From: Polynucleobacter sp. AP-Ainpum-60-G11
GTDB lineage: Bacteria > Pseudomonadota > Gammaproteobacteria > Burkholderiales > Burkholderiaceae
Direction: 5' to 3'
Length of the DNA stretch: 64,000 nucleotides
Assembly (NCBI RefSeq): GCF_018688375.1
Contig: NZ_CP061318.1
Location: 1,674,001-1,738,000, forward strand
The number at the start of each line of letters is the position of its first letter. The first letter of the stretch is position 1. Positions 27,309 through 36,550 of the stretch are shown here, piece by piece. The notes under the pieces were generated by a model, which did no database searches, was not told the origin of the DNA, and was given only the letters and a program-made list of their open reading frames with translations. The position numbers and the translations under genes are program-made.

Positions 27309-29447
27309 ATGAGTACAACGAATTCCCTCTCTCAATCAGACAATTTTCTGATTGAAGTATTTACCGAAGAGCTTCCACCGAAATCTTTGCGTCGCTTAGG
27401 TGATGCTTTTAGTGAAGGTATTTTTTCCACACTGAAGTCCGCTGGACTCTTGAGTGAAAACTCCGTTGCTAATAGCTTTGCTACACCGCGTCGCCTTGCT
27501 GTTCAAGTAACTAATGTCTTGAGCCAAGCCCCAGACTATCCGGTACGTGAAAAATTACTACCGACCAGCATTGCTTTTGATGCTGATGGAAAACCGACTG
27601 CGCCACTACAAAAGAAATTGGCCTCCTTGGGTTACGCTGATATTGACCTCTCCACCTTAGAAAAAGCCGGTGAAGGAAAAAATGAAGCGCTTTACCTCAA
27701 TATTGTTGCCAAAGGGGCGGGTCTAGAACAAACCGCTCAACAAGCACTCGAGCAGACACTGAGCAAATTACCCATCGCCAAAATGATGCACTACCAAGTG
27801 CTCCAAAAAAATGGTGAGTTGGCGGATGTTGAGTTTGCACGTCCTGCACACCGCATCGTTGCTCTGCATGGGAAACAAACCTTGCATATCAGTGCACTAG
27901 GCATTGATGCAGCAAACCAAACAGAAGGTCACCGCTTTTTAGCTCCAGGCGTCATTACGATCGCCTCTGCAGATCAATATGAATCTGATCTCAGCACTAA
28001 AGCAAAAGTATTACCAAGCTTTAACAAGCGTCGTGAATTTATTGAATCTGCATTATTAAAAGCTGCTGGTCCTGATTTGGTATTGATGCCAGATAGCTTG
28101 TTAGATGAAGTGACCGCATTAGTCGAGTGGCCAGCAATCTATGAATGTCATTTTGATCAAGAGTTCTTGGAAGTTCCACAAGAATGCTTGATTCTGACAA
28201 TGCAGACTAATCAAAAATACTTTGCTTTGACTGACAAGCAAGGTAAGTTACGCAACCGCTTCCTGATTGCTTCTAATATTGAGACTGATAAGCCAGAAGC
28301 AATTATTTCAGGTAACGAGCGCGTAGTGCGCCCACGTCTATCCGATGCACGCTTCTTCTTTCAACAAGATCAAAAGCGTCCACTGGCATCCCGTGTAGCT
28401 GATCTTGGAAAAGTGGTTTATCACAATCAGCTCGGCAATCAACTGGATCGCACCAAGCGCGTTCAAGGAATTGCTGCTGGCATTGCAAAAACCCTCTCAG
28501 CCGACGAGACGCTAGCCAGTCGCGCCGCTGAAATTGCTAAAACCGATTTGCTGACTGATATGGTCGGCGAGTTCCCAGAGCTCCAGGGCATCATGGGTCG
28601 CTACTATGCAACGCACGACGGCGAAAATGCCGAAGTGGCCTCAGCTTGTAGTGAGCATTACATGCCTCGCTTTGCTGGCGATGCATTGCCACAGACTCAA
28701 ACCGGCACCATCCTAGCCATAGCGGACAAGCTAGAAACTCTCGTTGGTATTTGGGGTGTTGGTCTTTCGCCTACCGGCGATAAAGACCCCTATGCTCTTC
28801 GTCGTCATGCTCTCGGAATCTGCCGTCTCTTGCTAGAAAAGAATCTTAGCCTCAGCCTGCCTGACTTAATCGAACTAGCACGCAAACAATTTCCACAAAA
28901 AGACGTACAAGAAAAAGCTCAGGCGGAAGATATTTATGTCTTCATCATTGATCGTCTGCGTGCTTACTTACGCGACCAAGCAGTTTCTGGCAAGCCCTTT
29001 ACAACTGAAGAGATTGATGCAGTACTAAGTCAGTTACCTTCCCAGCTCAATGATTTAATTGATCGCTTAACTGCTTTGCGTGAATTTAATGCCTTGGCCG
29101 AAGCTGCTCAGCTTGCTGCCGCCAATAAACGTATTAGCAATATCTTGAAAAAGAATGCTACTGCTATTCCGGCGAATTGCTCCAGCACACTCTTGCAGGT
29201 TCCTGCTGAAATCGCGCTATATCAAGCGCTGGAGAAAGTGACTCCAACACTGACAGCGGCTTACGAAAAACGTCAGTTCGTCGATCTATTGAAAGCACTC
29301 GTTGCTCTCAGCGCTCCAATTGATCAGTTCTTTGCTGACGTCATGGTGATGGATCCCAATCCAGAGTTGCGCGATAACCGCCTAGCTCTCTTGCAACAAC
29401 TTCACCAGAAAATGAATCTTATTGCCGATCTCGGCAAATTAGCATGA
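27309..29447 (+). CDS. glyS: Glycyl-tRNA synthetase beta subunit
   Basis: tRNA-binding subunit of glycyl-tRNA synthetase, 712 residues. Seen: LIEVFTEELPPKSLRRLGDAF at the N-terminus, EFVAL/LTMQTNQKYFAL and the HD-like DLLTDMVGEFPELQGIMG. The C-terminus is the anticodon-binding type. Its last codon overlaps the gmhB start by 4 bases (ATGA at 29444-29447). Confidence 0.98.
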   Translation: MSTTNSLSQSDNFLIEVFTEELPPKSLRRLGDAFSEGIFSTLKSAGLLSENSVANSFATPRRLAVQVTNVLSQAPDYPVREKLLPTSIAFDADGKPTAPLQKKLASLGYADIDLSTLEKAGEGKNEALYLNIVAKGAGLEQTAQQALEQTLSKLPIAKMMHYQVLQKNGELADVEFARPAHRIVALHGKQTLHISALGIDAANQTEGHRFLAPGVITIASADQYESDLSTKAKVLPSFNKRREFIESALLKAAGPDLVLMPDSLLDEVTALVEWPAIYECHFDQEFLEVPQECLILTMQTNQKYFALTDKQGKLRNRFLIASNIETDKPEAIISGNERVVRPRLSDARFFFQQDQKRPLASRVADLGKVVYHNQLGNQLDRTKRVQGIAAGIAKTLSADETLASRAAEIAKTDLLTDMVGEFPELQGIMGRYYATHDGENAEVASACSEHYMPRFAGDALPQTQTGTILAIADKLETLVGIWGVGLSPTGDKDPYALRRHALGICRLLLEKNLSLSLPDLIELARKQFPQKDVQEKAQAEDIYVFIIDRLRAYLRDQAVSGKPFTTEEIDAVLSQLPSQLNDLIDRLTALREFNALAEAAQLAAANKRISNILKKNATAIPANCSSTLLQVPAEIALYQALEKVTPTLTAAYEKRQFVDLLKALVALSAPIDQFFADVMVMDPNPELRDNRLALLQQLHQKMNLIADLGKLA

Positions 29448-30016
29448 GCATCAGCTCTTCTAAGCTAATCATTCTGGATCGCGATGGCGTGATCAATGAA
29501 GATCGAGATGATTATGTGAAGTCGAGTGATGAATGGATCCCACTCCCTGGCAGCCTTGAAGCAATCGCACTACTCAATCAAGCGGGCTATCAAATCGCAA
29601 TAGCTACCAATCAGTCCGGCTTGGCACGAGGCTATTTCAATATTAACGATCTCCACGCCATGCATGGCAAGATGGACAAGTTGCTCAAGCCTTTAGGTGG
29701 TCACATCGATAGTATTTTTTTCTGCCCACATACCGATGCCAACGCATGCGATTGTCGAAAACCTCTTCCAGGGATGATGAAAGAAATTGCCCTGCGCTAT
29801 AAAAAGAATCAGAGCACCACGCCTTTATCGGGGGTTCCGATTGTCGGCGACTCCTTGCGAGATCTGCAAGCAGGTGTTGCCTTAGGTGCCAGCCCGCATT
29901 TAGTATTAACCGGCAAGGGTAGTAAAACCTTGGATAAAGGCGGCCTACCTGAGGGCACACAGATTCATGCAGATTTGATGGCATTTGCGAATGCACTCTT
30001 ACAAGATAAGGTTTAA
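29444..30016 (+). CDS. gmhB: D-glycero-D-manno-heptose-1,7-bisphosphate 7-phosphatase
   Basis: HAD-family phosphatase making ADP-heptose precursor for the LPS core. 190 residues. Seen: catalytic Asp12/Asp14 in LDRDGVINE, motif II ATNQSG, and the GmhB zinc site Cys94, His96, Cys102, Cys104 (CPHTDANACDC), then GDSLRDLQAG. Coupled to glyS by a 4-base overlap and followed by plsC 7 bases later. Confidence 0.95.
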   Translation: MSISSSKLIILDRDGVINEDRDDYVKSSDEWIPLPGSLEAIALLNQAGYQIAIATNQSGLARGYFNINDLHAMHGKMDKLLKPLGGHIDSIFFCPHTDANACDCRKPLPGMMKEIALRYKKNQSTTPLSGVPIVGDSLRDLQAGVALGASPHLVLTGKGSKTLDKGGLPEGTQIHADLMAFANALLQDKV

Positions 30017-30023
30017 TGCCAAT

Positions 30024-30779
30024 ATGACTTTTATTCGCTCAGCTCTGTTTACCCTCTTCTTGCTGATATTTACACCGATCTGGTCAGTGCTCTGCATTCT
30101 TGTGTTCCCATTCCTCAATCCTGAGAATCGCTACCGCTTTATCGGACTCTGGAACAAGGTCGTCATTTGGCTCTTGCAACCCCTCTGCGGCATTCGTTAC
30201 GAGATTCGCGGCATGGAAAACATGATGGCGGTTTTGGATAAACCGGTTGTCGTGCTGAGCAAACATCAATCTGCCTACGAAACCATTTTTTATATTGCTA
30301 AGCTTCCTAAGCAAGTTTGCTTCGTTTTTAAAAGAGAACTACTTTGGATCCCTTTCTTTGGCTGGGCTTTGGCCTTGCTTAAGATGATTCACATTAATCG
30401 CAATAGCAAAGAAACTGCCGCCCTCTCTGTAGTTAGTCAAGGCAAAAAGCGCTTAAGTGAAGGTAAATGGATTTTATTATTCCCAGAAGGCACTAGAACT
30501 CCAACTGGATCTCACCAGCCTTACAGTAAAGGCGGTGCAAGGCTAGCAAGTGCTACCGAGGCACTGGTGATTCCGATTGCCCATAATGCGGGGCGCTGCT
30601 GGCCCAAGAATAGCTTTCTCAAGCAACCTGGAACTGTAATTTTTTCAATCGGCCCTGCCATCAGCTCTACCGGAAAAACAGGCGGGCAGCTTCATCAAGA
30701 AGTAGAAAAATGGATCGAAGCTGAAATGCGGAAAATTGATCCTACTGCTTACCAGCAGAACCAGAGCTTAGTGGGCTAA
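30024..30779 (+). CDS. plsC: 1-acyl-sn-glycerol-3-phosphate acyltransferase
   Basis: Membrane acyltransferase of phospholipid synthesis. The catalytic motif is HQSAYE, an H-X4-E variant of the usual H-X4-D also seen in some proteobacterial PlsC; then FPEGTRTPTG and ALVIPIAHNAG. I chose ATG 30024 (251 residues, start MTFIRSALFTL with a membrane helix). The longer reading from 29985 adds residues inside gmhB. The stop codon lies in a palindrome shared with the convergent rsmA. Confidence 0.93.
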   Translation: MTFIRSALFTLFLLIFTPIWSVLCILVFPFLNPENRYRFIGLWNKVVIWLLQPLCGIRYEIRGMENMMAVLDKPVVVLSKHQSAYETIFYIAKLPKQVCFVFKRELLWIPFFGWALALLKMIHINRNSKETAALSVVSQGKKRLSEGKWILLFPEGTRTPTGSHQPYSKGGARLASATEALVIPIAHNAGRCWPKNSFLKQPGTVIFSIGPAISSTGKTGGQLHQEVEKWIEAEMRKIDPTAYQQNQSLVG

Positions 30780-31547
30780 AGTTTTAGCCCACTCAATGTA
30801 GCGCTCCACTGGAATATCTTGGGCACGCGCTTTTAATTCTGATTCAGATAAAGATAGTCGATCAGCAAAGGCTGATAAGTTAGTGCGCAGCATTTTTCTT
30901 CGTTGGGAAAACGCTGCTGCCACTACTTTTTCCAGCGCATGCCACTGCGCATCACTTAAGTTGAAATTCCTTCGCGGAATCATCCGCACTACAGCTGAGT
31001 TCACTTTAGGTTGTGGATCAAATGCCTCTGGAGGAACCTCTAAGACTTGCTCCATGTCATAGCGAGCTTGCAACATGACGGATAGTCGGCTGAATTCAGA
31101 ACCACCAGCCTTGGAGACCATACGCTCAACCACTTCGGCTTGAAGCATGAATACCTGCTCATCAATCAGATGAGCAGCAGAGACAAGATGAAAGAGCAAC
31201 GGAGAGGAGATGTTGTAAGGCAAGTTGCCAACTACCTTACATAAACCACTATTGGCTGGACGTGTATTTGCCCATTCCAAGAAATCAAACTTCAGGGCAT
31301 CACCCTCAATGACATTCAGGCCTTTGAGATTCTCTTGATTCCAATAAGCCACCAAATCTCGATCAATTTCCAGAAGGTCCAAATGATCGAGATTGCTTAA
31401 TAAAGGTCTTGTTAGTGCACCAAGTCCAGGGCCAATTTCAATCACGTGCATATTTTCACTAGGATTGATTGCGGCAATAATGGAATAAATGACTCCGGAA
31501 TCCTGCAAAAAGTTTTGGCCAAATCGTTTACGAGCGCGATGCGTCAT
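30768..31547 (-). CDS. rsmA: 16S rRNA dimethyladenosine transferase
   Basis: KsgA methyltransferase that dimethylates two adjacent adenosines of helix 45. 259 residues with the N-terminal FGQNFLQD, SAM motif EIGPGLGALT and the catalytic motif GNLPYN. Last gene of lptD-surA-pdxA-rsmA; its start overlaps the pdxA stop by 4 bases. Confidence 0.97.
   Translation of the reverse strand: MTHRARKRFGQNFLQDSGVIYSIIAAINPSENMHVIEIGPGLGALTRPLLSNLDHLDLLEIDRDLVAYWNQENLKGLNVIEGDALKFDFLEWANTRPANSGLCKVVGNLPYNISSPLLFHLVSAAHLIDEQVFMLQAEVVERMVSKAGGSEFSRLSVMLQARYDMEQVLEVPPEAFDPQPKVNSAVVRMIPRRNFNLSDAQWHALEKVVAAAFSQRRKMLRTNLSAFADRLSLSESELKARAQDIPVERYIEWAKTLAH
30770..30793. repeat. 24-bp palindrome holding the stops of plsC and rsmA
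   Basis: AGTGGGCTAAA (30770-30780), two bases, TTTAGCCCACT (30783-30793): a perfect 11-bp dyad. It encodes the last residues and stop of plsC on one strand and the end of rsmA (KTLAH) on the other; the two genes overlap by 12 bases. No T tract follows on either side, so it is not a classic terminator. Confidence 0.7.
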
Positions 31548-32563
31548 ATCTTTAGATTCTTCATGTTTACCGCTAATTGATAGGCAAGTCGCAAAGCCTC
31601 TAACATGCTTCCTGACTCAGCAAGGCCTTTGCCAGCAATATCTAGCGCAGTGCCATGATCTACGGAAGTGCGAATAATTGGTAAGCCCAGGGTGACGTTG
31701 ACACCTCCACCAAAGCTCACAAACTTGAATGGCGCTAAACCTTGATCGTGATACATCGCAATAAACGCATCCACAACATTTAGAGCCTTGGCATCAAACA
31801 TCGTATCACCAGGATAAGGGCCGCTTACCTCAATACCGAGATCTTTTGCAGCTTGTATGGCAGGTGCAATCACATCAATTTCTTCGCGTCCAAGGTAACC
31901 TGATTCACCTGCATGGGGATTGAGTCCTGCGACACGAATTACAGGCTTAGCAATGCCAAATTTTGCCCGTAAGTCCCGATCGACAATCTGAATTGTTTCC
32001 AGAATATGCTGATAATTGAGTGTCCCTGGAACCTCAGCTAAAGGTAGATGTGTAGTAACCAAGGCTACTCGAAGTTCACGACTTTTCTGGAGGCCTAAAA
32101 AGCCCGTTGGCAATGTCGCACACAACATCATGACAACATGCTCCTGATGGCAAAGCTGAGCTAGATACTCAGTATGTCCGGTAAACAAGCCATCGCTTGA
32201 AGTAACCCCTTCATTGATCACACTTTTTTGTATGGGCGCAGTCACCATGGCATCAAAGCGTCCATCTAGACACCCCTTAACAGCGGCATCTAAGATATTG
32301 AGAACATACTGTGCATTGGCAGGATTGAGTTGACCAGCCACTACCGGAACAGCAAGAGGAATAGACTCCACCCTCAAGCGAGTTGATACTTCTTTAGGAA
32401 TGTCAACTACCAAAAGTAAGCTTGGGTCTCCAAGCAAAGTAATCGCACTTGTAGATTGCTCTTGCAAAAAAGCGATTGCAGCTGCAATAGAGATCTCCGG
32501 ACCAACCCCTGCGGGCTCTCCGGAGCTAATAACTAGGTTAACGGGGGCTAGCTGCTGGATCAT
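31544..32563 (-). CDS. pdxA: 4-hydroxythreonine-4-phosphate dehydrogenase
   Basis: Oxidises 4-phosphohydroxythreonine in pyridoxal phosphate synthesis. 339 residues. Seen: SGEPAGVGPEI at the start, GHTEYLAQL, LNPHAGESGYLGREE and MYHDQGLAPFKFVSFGGGVN with metal-ligand histidines. It overlaps surA by 26 bases at its start and rsmA by 4 at its end, so the operon is tightly coupled. Confidence 0.97.
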   Translation of the reverse strand: MIQQLAPVNLVISSGEPAGVGPEISIAAAIAFLQEQSTSAITLLGDPSLLLVVDIPKEVSTRLRVESIPLAVPVVAGQLNPANAQYVLNILDAAVKGCLDGRFDAMVTAPIQKSVINEGVTSSDGLFTGHTEYLAQLCHQEHVVMMLCATLPTGFLGLQKSRELRVALVTTHLPLAEVPGTLNYQHILETIQIVDRDLRAKFGIAKPVIRVAGLNPHAGESGYLGREEIDVIAPAIQAAKDLGIEVSGPYPGDTMFDAKALNVVDAFIAMYHDQGLAPFKFVSFGGGVNVTLGLPIIRTSVDHGTALDIAGKGLAESGSMLEALRLAYQLAVNMKNLKI

Positions 32564-33986
32564 CTGCGTTAATGATCTTCACCGTAGCGGTGTCACGCAA
32601 TTCACGAAGCCAATCTTGATAAGCCTGTTCGAACTTACGCTCACGAATTGCAGCACGAGCAAATTGACGTTGCTTCTCTAGAGTCAACTGCGCCTCACGT
32701 CGTTCAAGCACCTGAATCAAATGCCATCCAAACTCCGTCTTCACTGGATTGCTGACATCGCCAATTTGCAAGCGGTTCATTGCTTGATCAAATTCAGGAA
32801 CTAAATCGCCAGGACCCATCCAACCTAGATTACCGCCATTCGCCGCAGATCCATCTTCAGAGTATTTTTTAGCTAGCTCACCAAAATCAGCAGTCTTTGC
32901 GCGAACCTGATCGCGATAGCCTGCTAGACGTCTTTCAGCATCTTGGTCTGTTAAACCTGCACGACTACGTAATAAAATATGACGAGACAAAGTTTGCGTC
33001 ACCATAATATTTTGGGGGGTGGAGGCATTCTCTTGAGGCGCAGCTTGCTGGGGCTCAGGCGCACCAGCAACCAATGCGCGACGATCTAACACCTTGAGGA
33101 CATGATAGCCAGCAGGGCTCTTGACAACTGCGTTAGCAACTTGTCCGCTACCAGTATTTCTCACAGCCTCATAAAATAATTGTGGCAGACGATCGGGGGT
33201 TCGGTAGCCTAACTCCTGGAATTTAATTTTTGGATTGTCTTTGGCAGCTATCGCACCCAATTGCAAGAAATCAACATCCCCACGCGCTTCACGCAACAAT
33301 GATTCAGCCATTTTCTTTGCCTCAGCTTGAGCGCCTGCGCCAGCACTCGCATCAGCGGGAATAAAGATCTGCGCAACATCGATTTCTTCTGGTTCACCTT
33401 TAGCGGCTGGAGTTGAGCGTGCTGGCTTTCCACCACCGGCTACTGCACGGTTACGATCGGTAATGAAATTATCTACCTCAGCATCCGAAATCTTGATTTT
33501 TCCCTCTACTTCACGTTCACGATAGCGACTAATAATCACATCATCATGCAGCATTTGGCGATACCGCTCATATGTACTGCCAGTGGCAGCTATTTTCACT
33601 TTTAACTCAGCAACTGTTAATTTATTTTTAGCCGCAATATCGCTAATAATTTTTTCGAGCTCTTTATTCGTAACTACTACACCTTCTTGCTCAGCATTTT
33701 GCAGCTGAATCTTTTCGATAATGAGGCGCTCAAGCACGGTCTTGCGTAAAGTGGCTGCGTCAGGAAGTTTACTTCCCTGTTTTTGTAAGGCGACAATGCG
33801 ATCGTCAATTTCTTTACGTGTTACGTAGCCAGTGTTGACCACCGCCGCAACACCATCAATGTTGCGAATTTTGCTATCAGTTGAAGTTTTTGAACTATCT
33901 TGCGCGAACACAAGTTGAGATAGCAAGGCAGCACCAGCCAAAATCATAGCTACAAGAGCTTGGTTAAATCGATTCCTACGCATCAT
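32538..33986 (-). CDS. surA: Periplasmic chaperone / peptidyl-prolyl isomerase SurA
   Basis: Chaperone for outer-membrane proteins including LptD. 482 residues: signal peptide (hydrophobic 10-28, cleaved near VFA|Q), SurA N-domain (VAAVVNTGYVTRKEID), then two parvulin domains, the second with SRHILLRSRAGL and YSEDGSAANGGNLGWMG. The linker between the N-domain and first parvulin domain carries a low-complexity GGGKPARSTPAAKGE insert. It overlaps lptD by 4 bases. Confidence 0.96.
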   Translation of the reverse strand: MMRRNRFNQALVAMILAGAALLSQLVFAQDSSKTSTDSKIRNIDGVAAVVNTGYVTRKEIDDRIVALQKQGSKLPDAATLRKTVLERLIIEKIQLQNAEQEGVVVTNKELEKIISDIAAKNKLTVAELKVKIAATGSTYERYRQMLHDDVIISRYREREVEGKIKISDAEVDNFITDRNRAVAGGGKPARSTPAAKGEPEEIDVAQIFIPADASAGAGAQAEAKKMAESLLREARGDVDFLQLGAIAAKDNPKIKFQELGYRTPDRLPQLFYEAVRNTGSGQVANAVVKSPAGYHVLKVLDRRALVAGAPEPQQAAPQENASTPQNIMVTQTLSRHILLRSRAGLTDQDAERRLAGYRDQVRAKTADFGELAKKYSEDGSAANGGNLGWMGPGDLVPEFDQAMNRLQIGDVSNPVKTEFGWHLIQVLERREAQLTLEKQRQFARAAIRERKFEQAYQDWLRELRDTATVKIINADDPAASPR

Positions 33987-36517
33987 TGATAGTTCTCATA
34001 TATTGAAGGTGGTATAGGCTTGGAGGTAGGCATATATCCGGGAACATTCAGCTTCATGATATCAACTGGATTGCTACCGGCGCTACCAAAACCCCTAAAT
34101 TCTAGTTGGAATAGAACTTGAGTAGTTGTGATTTGTGAGGTGTTGAGCATCTGCGAATAAGCGCCCCGCAAAGTCCAACAGTCACGCGTCCACTCCAAAG
34201 CCACCAGCGTATTGAGAGTTTTGGTCGTTAAAGCATCATAACCCCAGCGGCCCAAGACAGATACCTCACGCGTAATAGGCCATTGCCCTGAAACATTGTA
34301 TTGATCAGTAGTGGTTGCCGATGGAACAAACGCTTGGTTATTCTGAACAGATGCTTGTATTGGTGGAGACCAAACATTTCGATAGCCAAAATTTAGACTT
34401 CTTCCAGGCGTAGGTCGCCAACTACCACCTACAGTTGTTTGGACCAAGCGATTCAATTGCGTGTTGTACTGCCCAAACACATCTGTACTGAAGTTACCAA
34501 GCAAACGAACCGAAGCAGAGCCCAATGTGTCTGAATAGGTTGTAGGGTTTGCAATGGTGCCATTGAGACCCACTTTCTGCCCCGTAAAGGCTTGACGTTG
34601 TGCCAGTGTTACATTGGCTCGTTCTGCGCCTGTATTGGCCTCAATCATACGGCTGGTAATACCGCCGGTTAACTTATTGTTATCTGCAATACGGTCATTA
34701 CCAACAAAAGTATTTTCACTAAAAATTTGACTTACGCCAAAACCGGCATCAGCCGTATCAAACAAAGGAGTTTGAGCCTGGCTCTCAAATGGCGTGTAAA
34801 CATAAAAAGCTCTTGGCTCCATAGTGAGTAACATATCGCGCCCATAGAAGCCTTTTAACTCAGCGGCGTCTCTTTCAAATGCCAGCCCTGAATCCAGACT
34901 AAATGTCGGAATAGTGAAGCCTTGAGCGGCTGGTGCACCCACAGGGTTGTATGGTGTTACGTTGTAGGTATTTGACTGAAAACTCACTTTCGGAGTGATG
35001 TAGTAACCAGGCGTAATCTGGGGAAGGGCCATAGCGCCCTTAATCACTGTTCGATCAGCTTGGCTATAAGCACCCGGAGCAGTTGCCGCCAAGTTCCCAC
35101 CAATATTGTAGGAAAAGCGCGTGAAATCAGTTGAAAAAGATGTTGCAGGGCCCGAGGGCAAGGTGATGTATTTCCCACTGGTATCAGCAACAGCTGGTGT
35201 TAAACGATTATTGTAGGCAGCTGTGACATTCGGCAGAATATTGTATGGAGACTGAACGGTCACCGTGGGATCCGGCTGTAAAGTCTGGAATGTCAGTGCT
35301 CTTGCCCCAACAGTCCAGTTACTCAAGCTCCCTGTTAAGTTCTTGGTAGTACCAACCTCTTGGCGAAACTGGTTGGTCACTGCACCAGCAATACTTTGTG
35401 AAAAGTCAGTTGGATATAAGTTATCCGAAACTCGTGCCACATTGGCATAACCAGTCCAGGCACCAGCAATCGGGATGCCACCCATGCCTAATAAATCACC
35501 GCTAAAGTTTTGCCTCTGTTGCCAGTCATAACGCCAACGATCCGTACCAGTTTTGCGATCGTAAGGTAGATAGTCACCCATTAAGTTACCAGAGTACTGC
35601 TTGTCCAAAAACTGATACTTCGCGCCCAACTGAACTCCACGTTGACCCATTACTCGAGGCAGCAAGAGTAAATCACGATTCGGTGCGATATTGACGTAGT
35701 AAGGCGTTGTCACATCGATACCATTATTGGAGTTGTAACCTGCTACAGGAGCCAGGATTCCAGAACGACGTTGATTGGATGTTGGCGCAGTGAAATAAGG
35801 AGCGTAAGCAATCGGTACATCAAAAAACCGCATAACACCGTTCGTACCAACCATCTCCTTTTGCTCGTTATCAATTTCCAAAGTACTCGCCGTGAAATAC
35901 CAATCTAAGTTTTCTGGGGTACAGGTTGTGTAGGTGGCTTTATCAAACACAAATACATCAGGGGTTTCAATCGTTAATTTTTTTGCATTGCCGCTGGCTC
36001 GGTTATCACGCAGCTCGTAATTCGGGGTTTCCATTTCGCCTTCGCGAGCATCCACTCTGAAGCGCGCTTTTGGTCCCTTGAACGAAGCATTGCCTTTTGA
36101 AAATTCGGTGTTGCCAGACAAATTTGCTACATCAGAATCGGGATCGTATTTAATTTCATCTGCTTTAATCACCGCACCATTACGACGAATTTGCGCACGA
36201 CCTTTTAAGCGCATTTCACGATCTACAATTCCATCAATCGAATCACTTGAGGTGAATGTCAAAGCATTACCATCGGCGATAGGCTTACCAACCCGCAATT
36301 GATCATCCAACTTTAAGACAGTAACATCGCCACGATCGGGAATTAAAACGGAGTTGGCAGAGCTGCCTATAGACTGCGCAGAAGGAGGTAAAGGTGCGGG
36401 TGCTTGAGCGGCGCCTGGAAGAGCAAATTGCGACAATCCAACCCCCATCATTACGCGCAGGGTGACAGCTAAAAAAAGAGGGGCGCAAAGGCCGGCGCGA
36501 CGGCGATAATGACTCAT
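33983..36517 (-). CDS. lptD: LPS-assembly outer-membrane protein LptD
   Basis: Beta-barrel that inserts LPS into the outer leaflet. 844 residues: signal peptide ending near AAQA (38), LptA-like N-domain (about 95-200, DREMRLKGRAQIRRNGAVIKADEI), then a beta-barrel. Only two cysteines remain in the mature protein, Cys199 and Cys780, against four in E. coli, so a single inter-domain disulfide is expected. First gene of the operon with its own chaperone surA downstream. A TATAAT -10 lies 17 bases before the ATG. Confidence 0.95.
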   Translation of the reverse strand: MSHYRRRAGLCAPLFLAVTLRVMMGVGLSQFALPGAAQAPAPLPPSAQSIGSSANSVLIPDRGDVTVLKLDDQLRVGKPIADGNALTFTSSDSIDGIVDREMRLKGRAQIRRNGAVIKADEIKYDPDSDVANLSGNTEFSKGNASFKGPKARFRVDAREGEMETPNYELRDNRASGNAKKLTIETPDVFVFDKATYTTCTPENLDWYFTASTLEIDNEQKEMVGTNGVMRFFDVPIAYAPYFTAPTSNQRRSGILAPVAGYNSNNGIDVTTPYYVNIAPNRDLLLLPRVMGQRGVQLGAKYQFLDKQYSGNLMGDYLPYDRKTGTDRWRYDWQQRQNFSGDLLGMGGIPIAGAWTGYANVARVSDNLYPTDFSQSIAGAVTNQFRQEVGTTKNLTGSLSNWTVGARALTFQTLQPDPTVTVQSPYNILPNVTAAYNNRLTPAVADTSGKYITLPSGPATSFSTDFTRFSYNIGGNLAATAPGAYSQADRTVIKGAMALPQITPGYYITPKVSFQSNTYNVTPYNPVGAPAAQGFTIPTFSLDSGLAFERDAAELKGFYGRDMLLTMEPRAFYVYTPFESQAQTPLFDTADAGFGVSQIFSENTFVGNDRIADNNKLTGGITSRMIEANTGAERANVTLAQRQAFTGQKVGLNGTIANPTTYSDTLGSASVRLLGNFSTDVFGQYNTQLNRLVQTTVGGSWRPTPGRSLNFGYRNVWSPPIQASVQNNQAFVPSATTTDQYNVSGQWPITREVSVLGRWGYDALTTKTLNTLVALEWTRDCWTLRGAYSQMLNTSQITTTQVLFQLEFRGFGSAGSNPVDIMKLNVPGYMPTSKPIPPSIYENYQ

Positions 36518-36534
36518 AGATCCAGACCCGCCTT

Positions 36535-36540
36535 ATTATA
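36535..36540 (-). promoter_or_regulatory. -10 element for lptD, overlapping one for divergent amgK
   Basis: Minus-strand TATAAT sits 17 bases before the lptD ATG. The same AT block reads TATTAT on the plus strand, 12 bases before the amgK ATG. Only 33 bases separate the divergent genes, so the two promoters must overlap. No good -35 was seen for either. Confidence 0.5.
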
Positions 36541-36550
36541 CGAATCGACC

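Noticed and set aside
29985..30023. N-terminal extension of plsC
   Set aside because: The extra residues lie in gmhB and are hydrophilic before the first membrane helix. ATG 30024 directly after the gmhB stop is better.
36509..36550. N-terminal extension of amgK
   Set aside because: It overlaps the lptD start and the -10 region. The ATG at 36551 fits the family start better.
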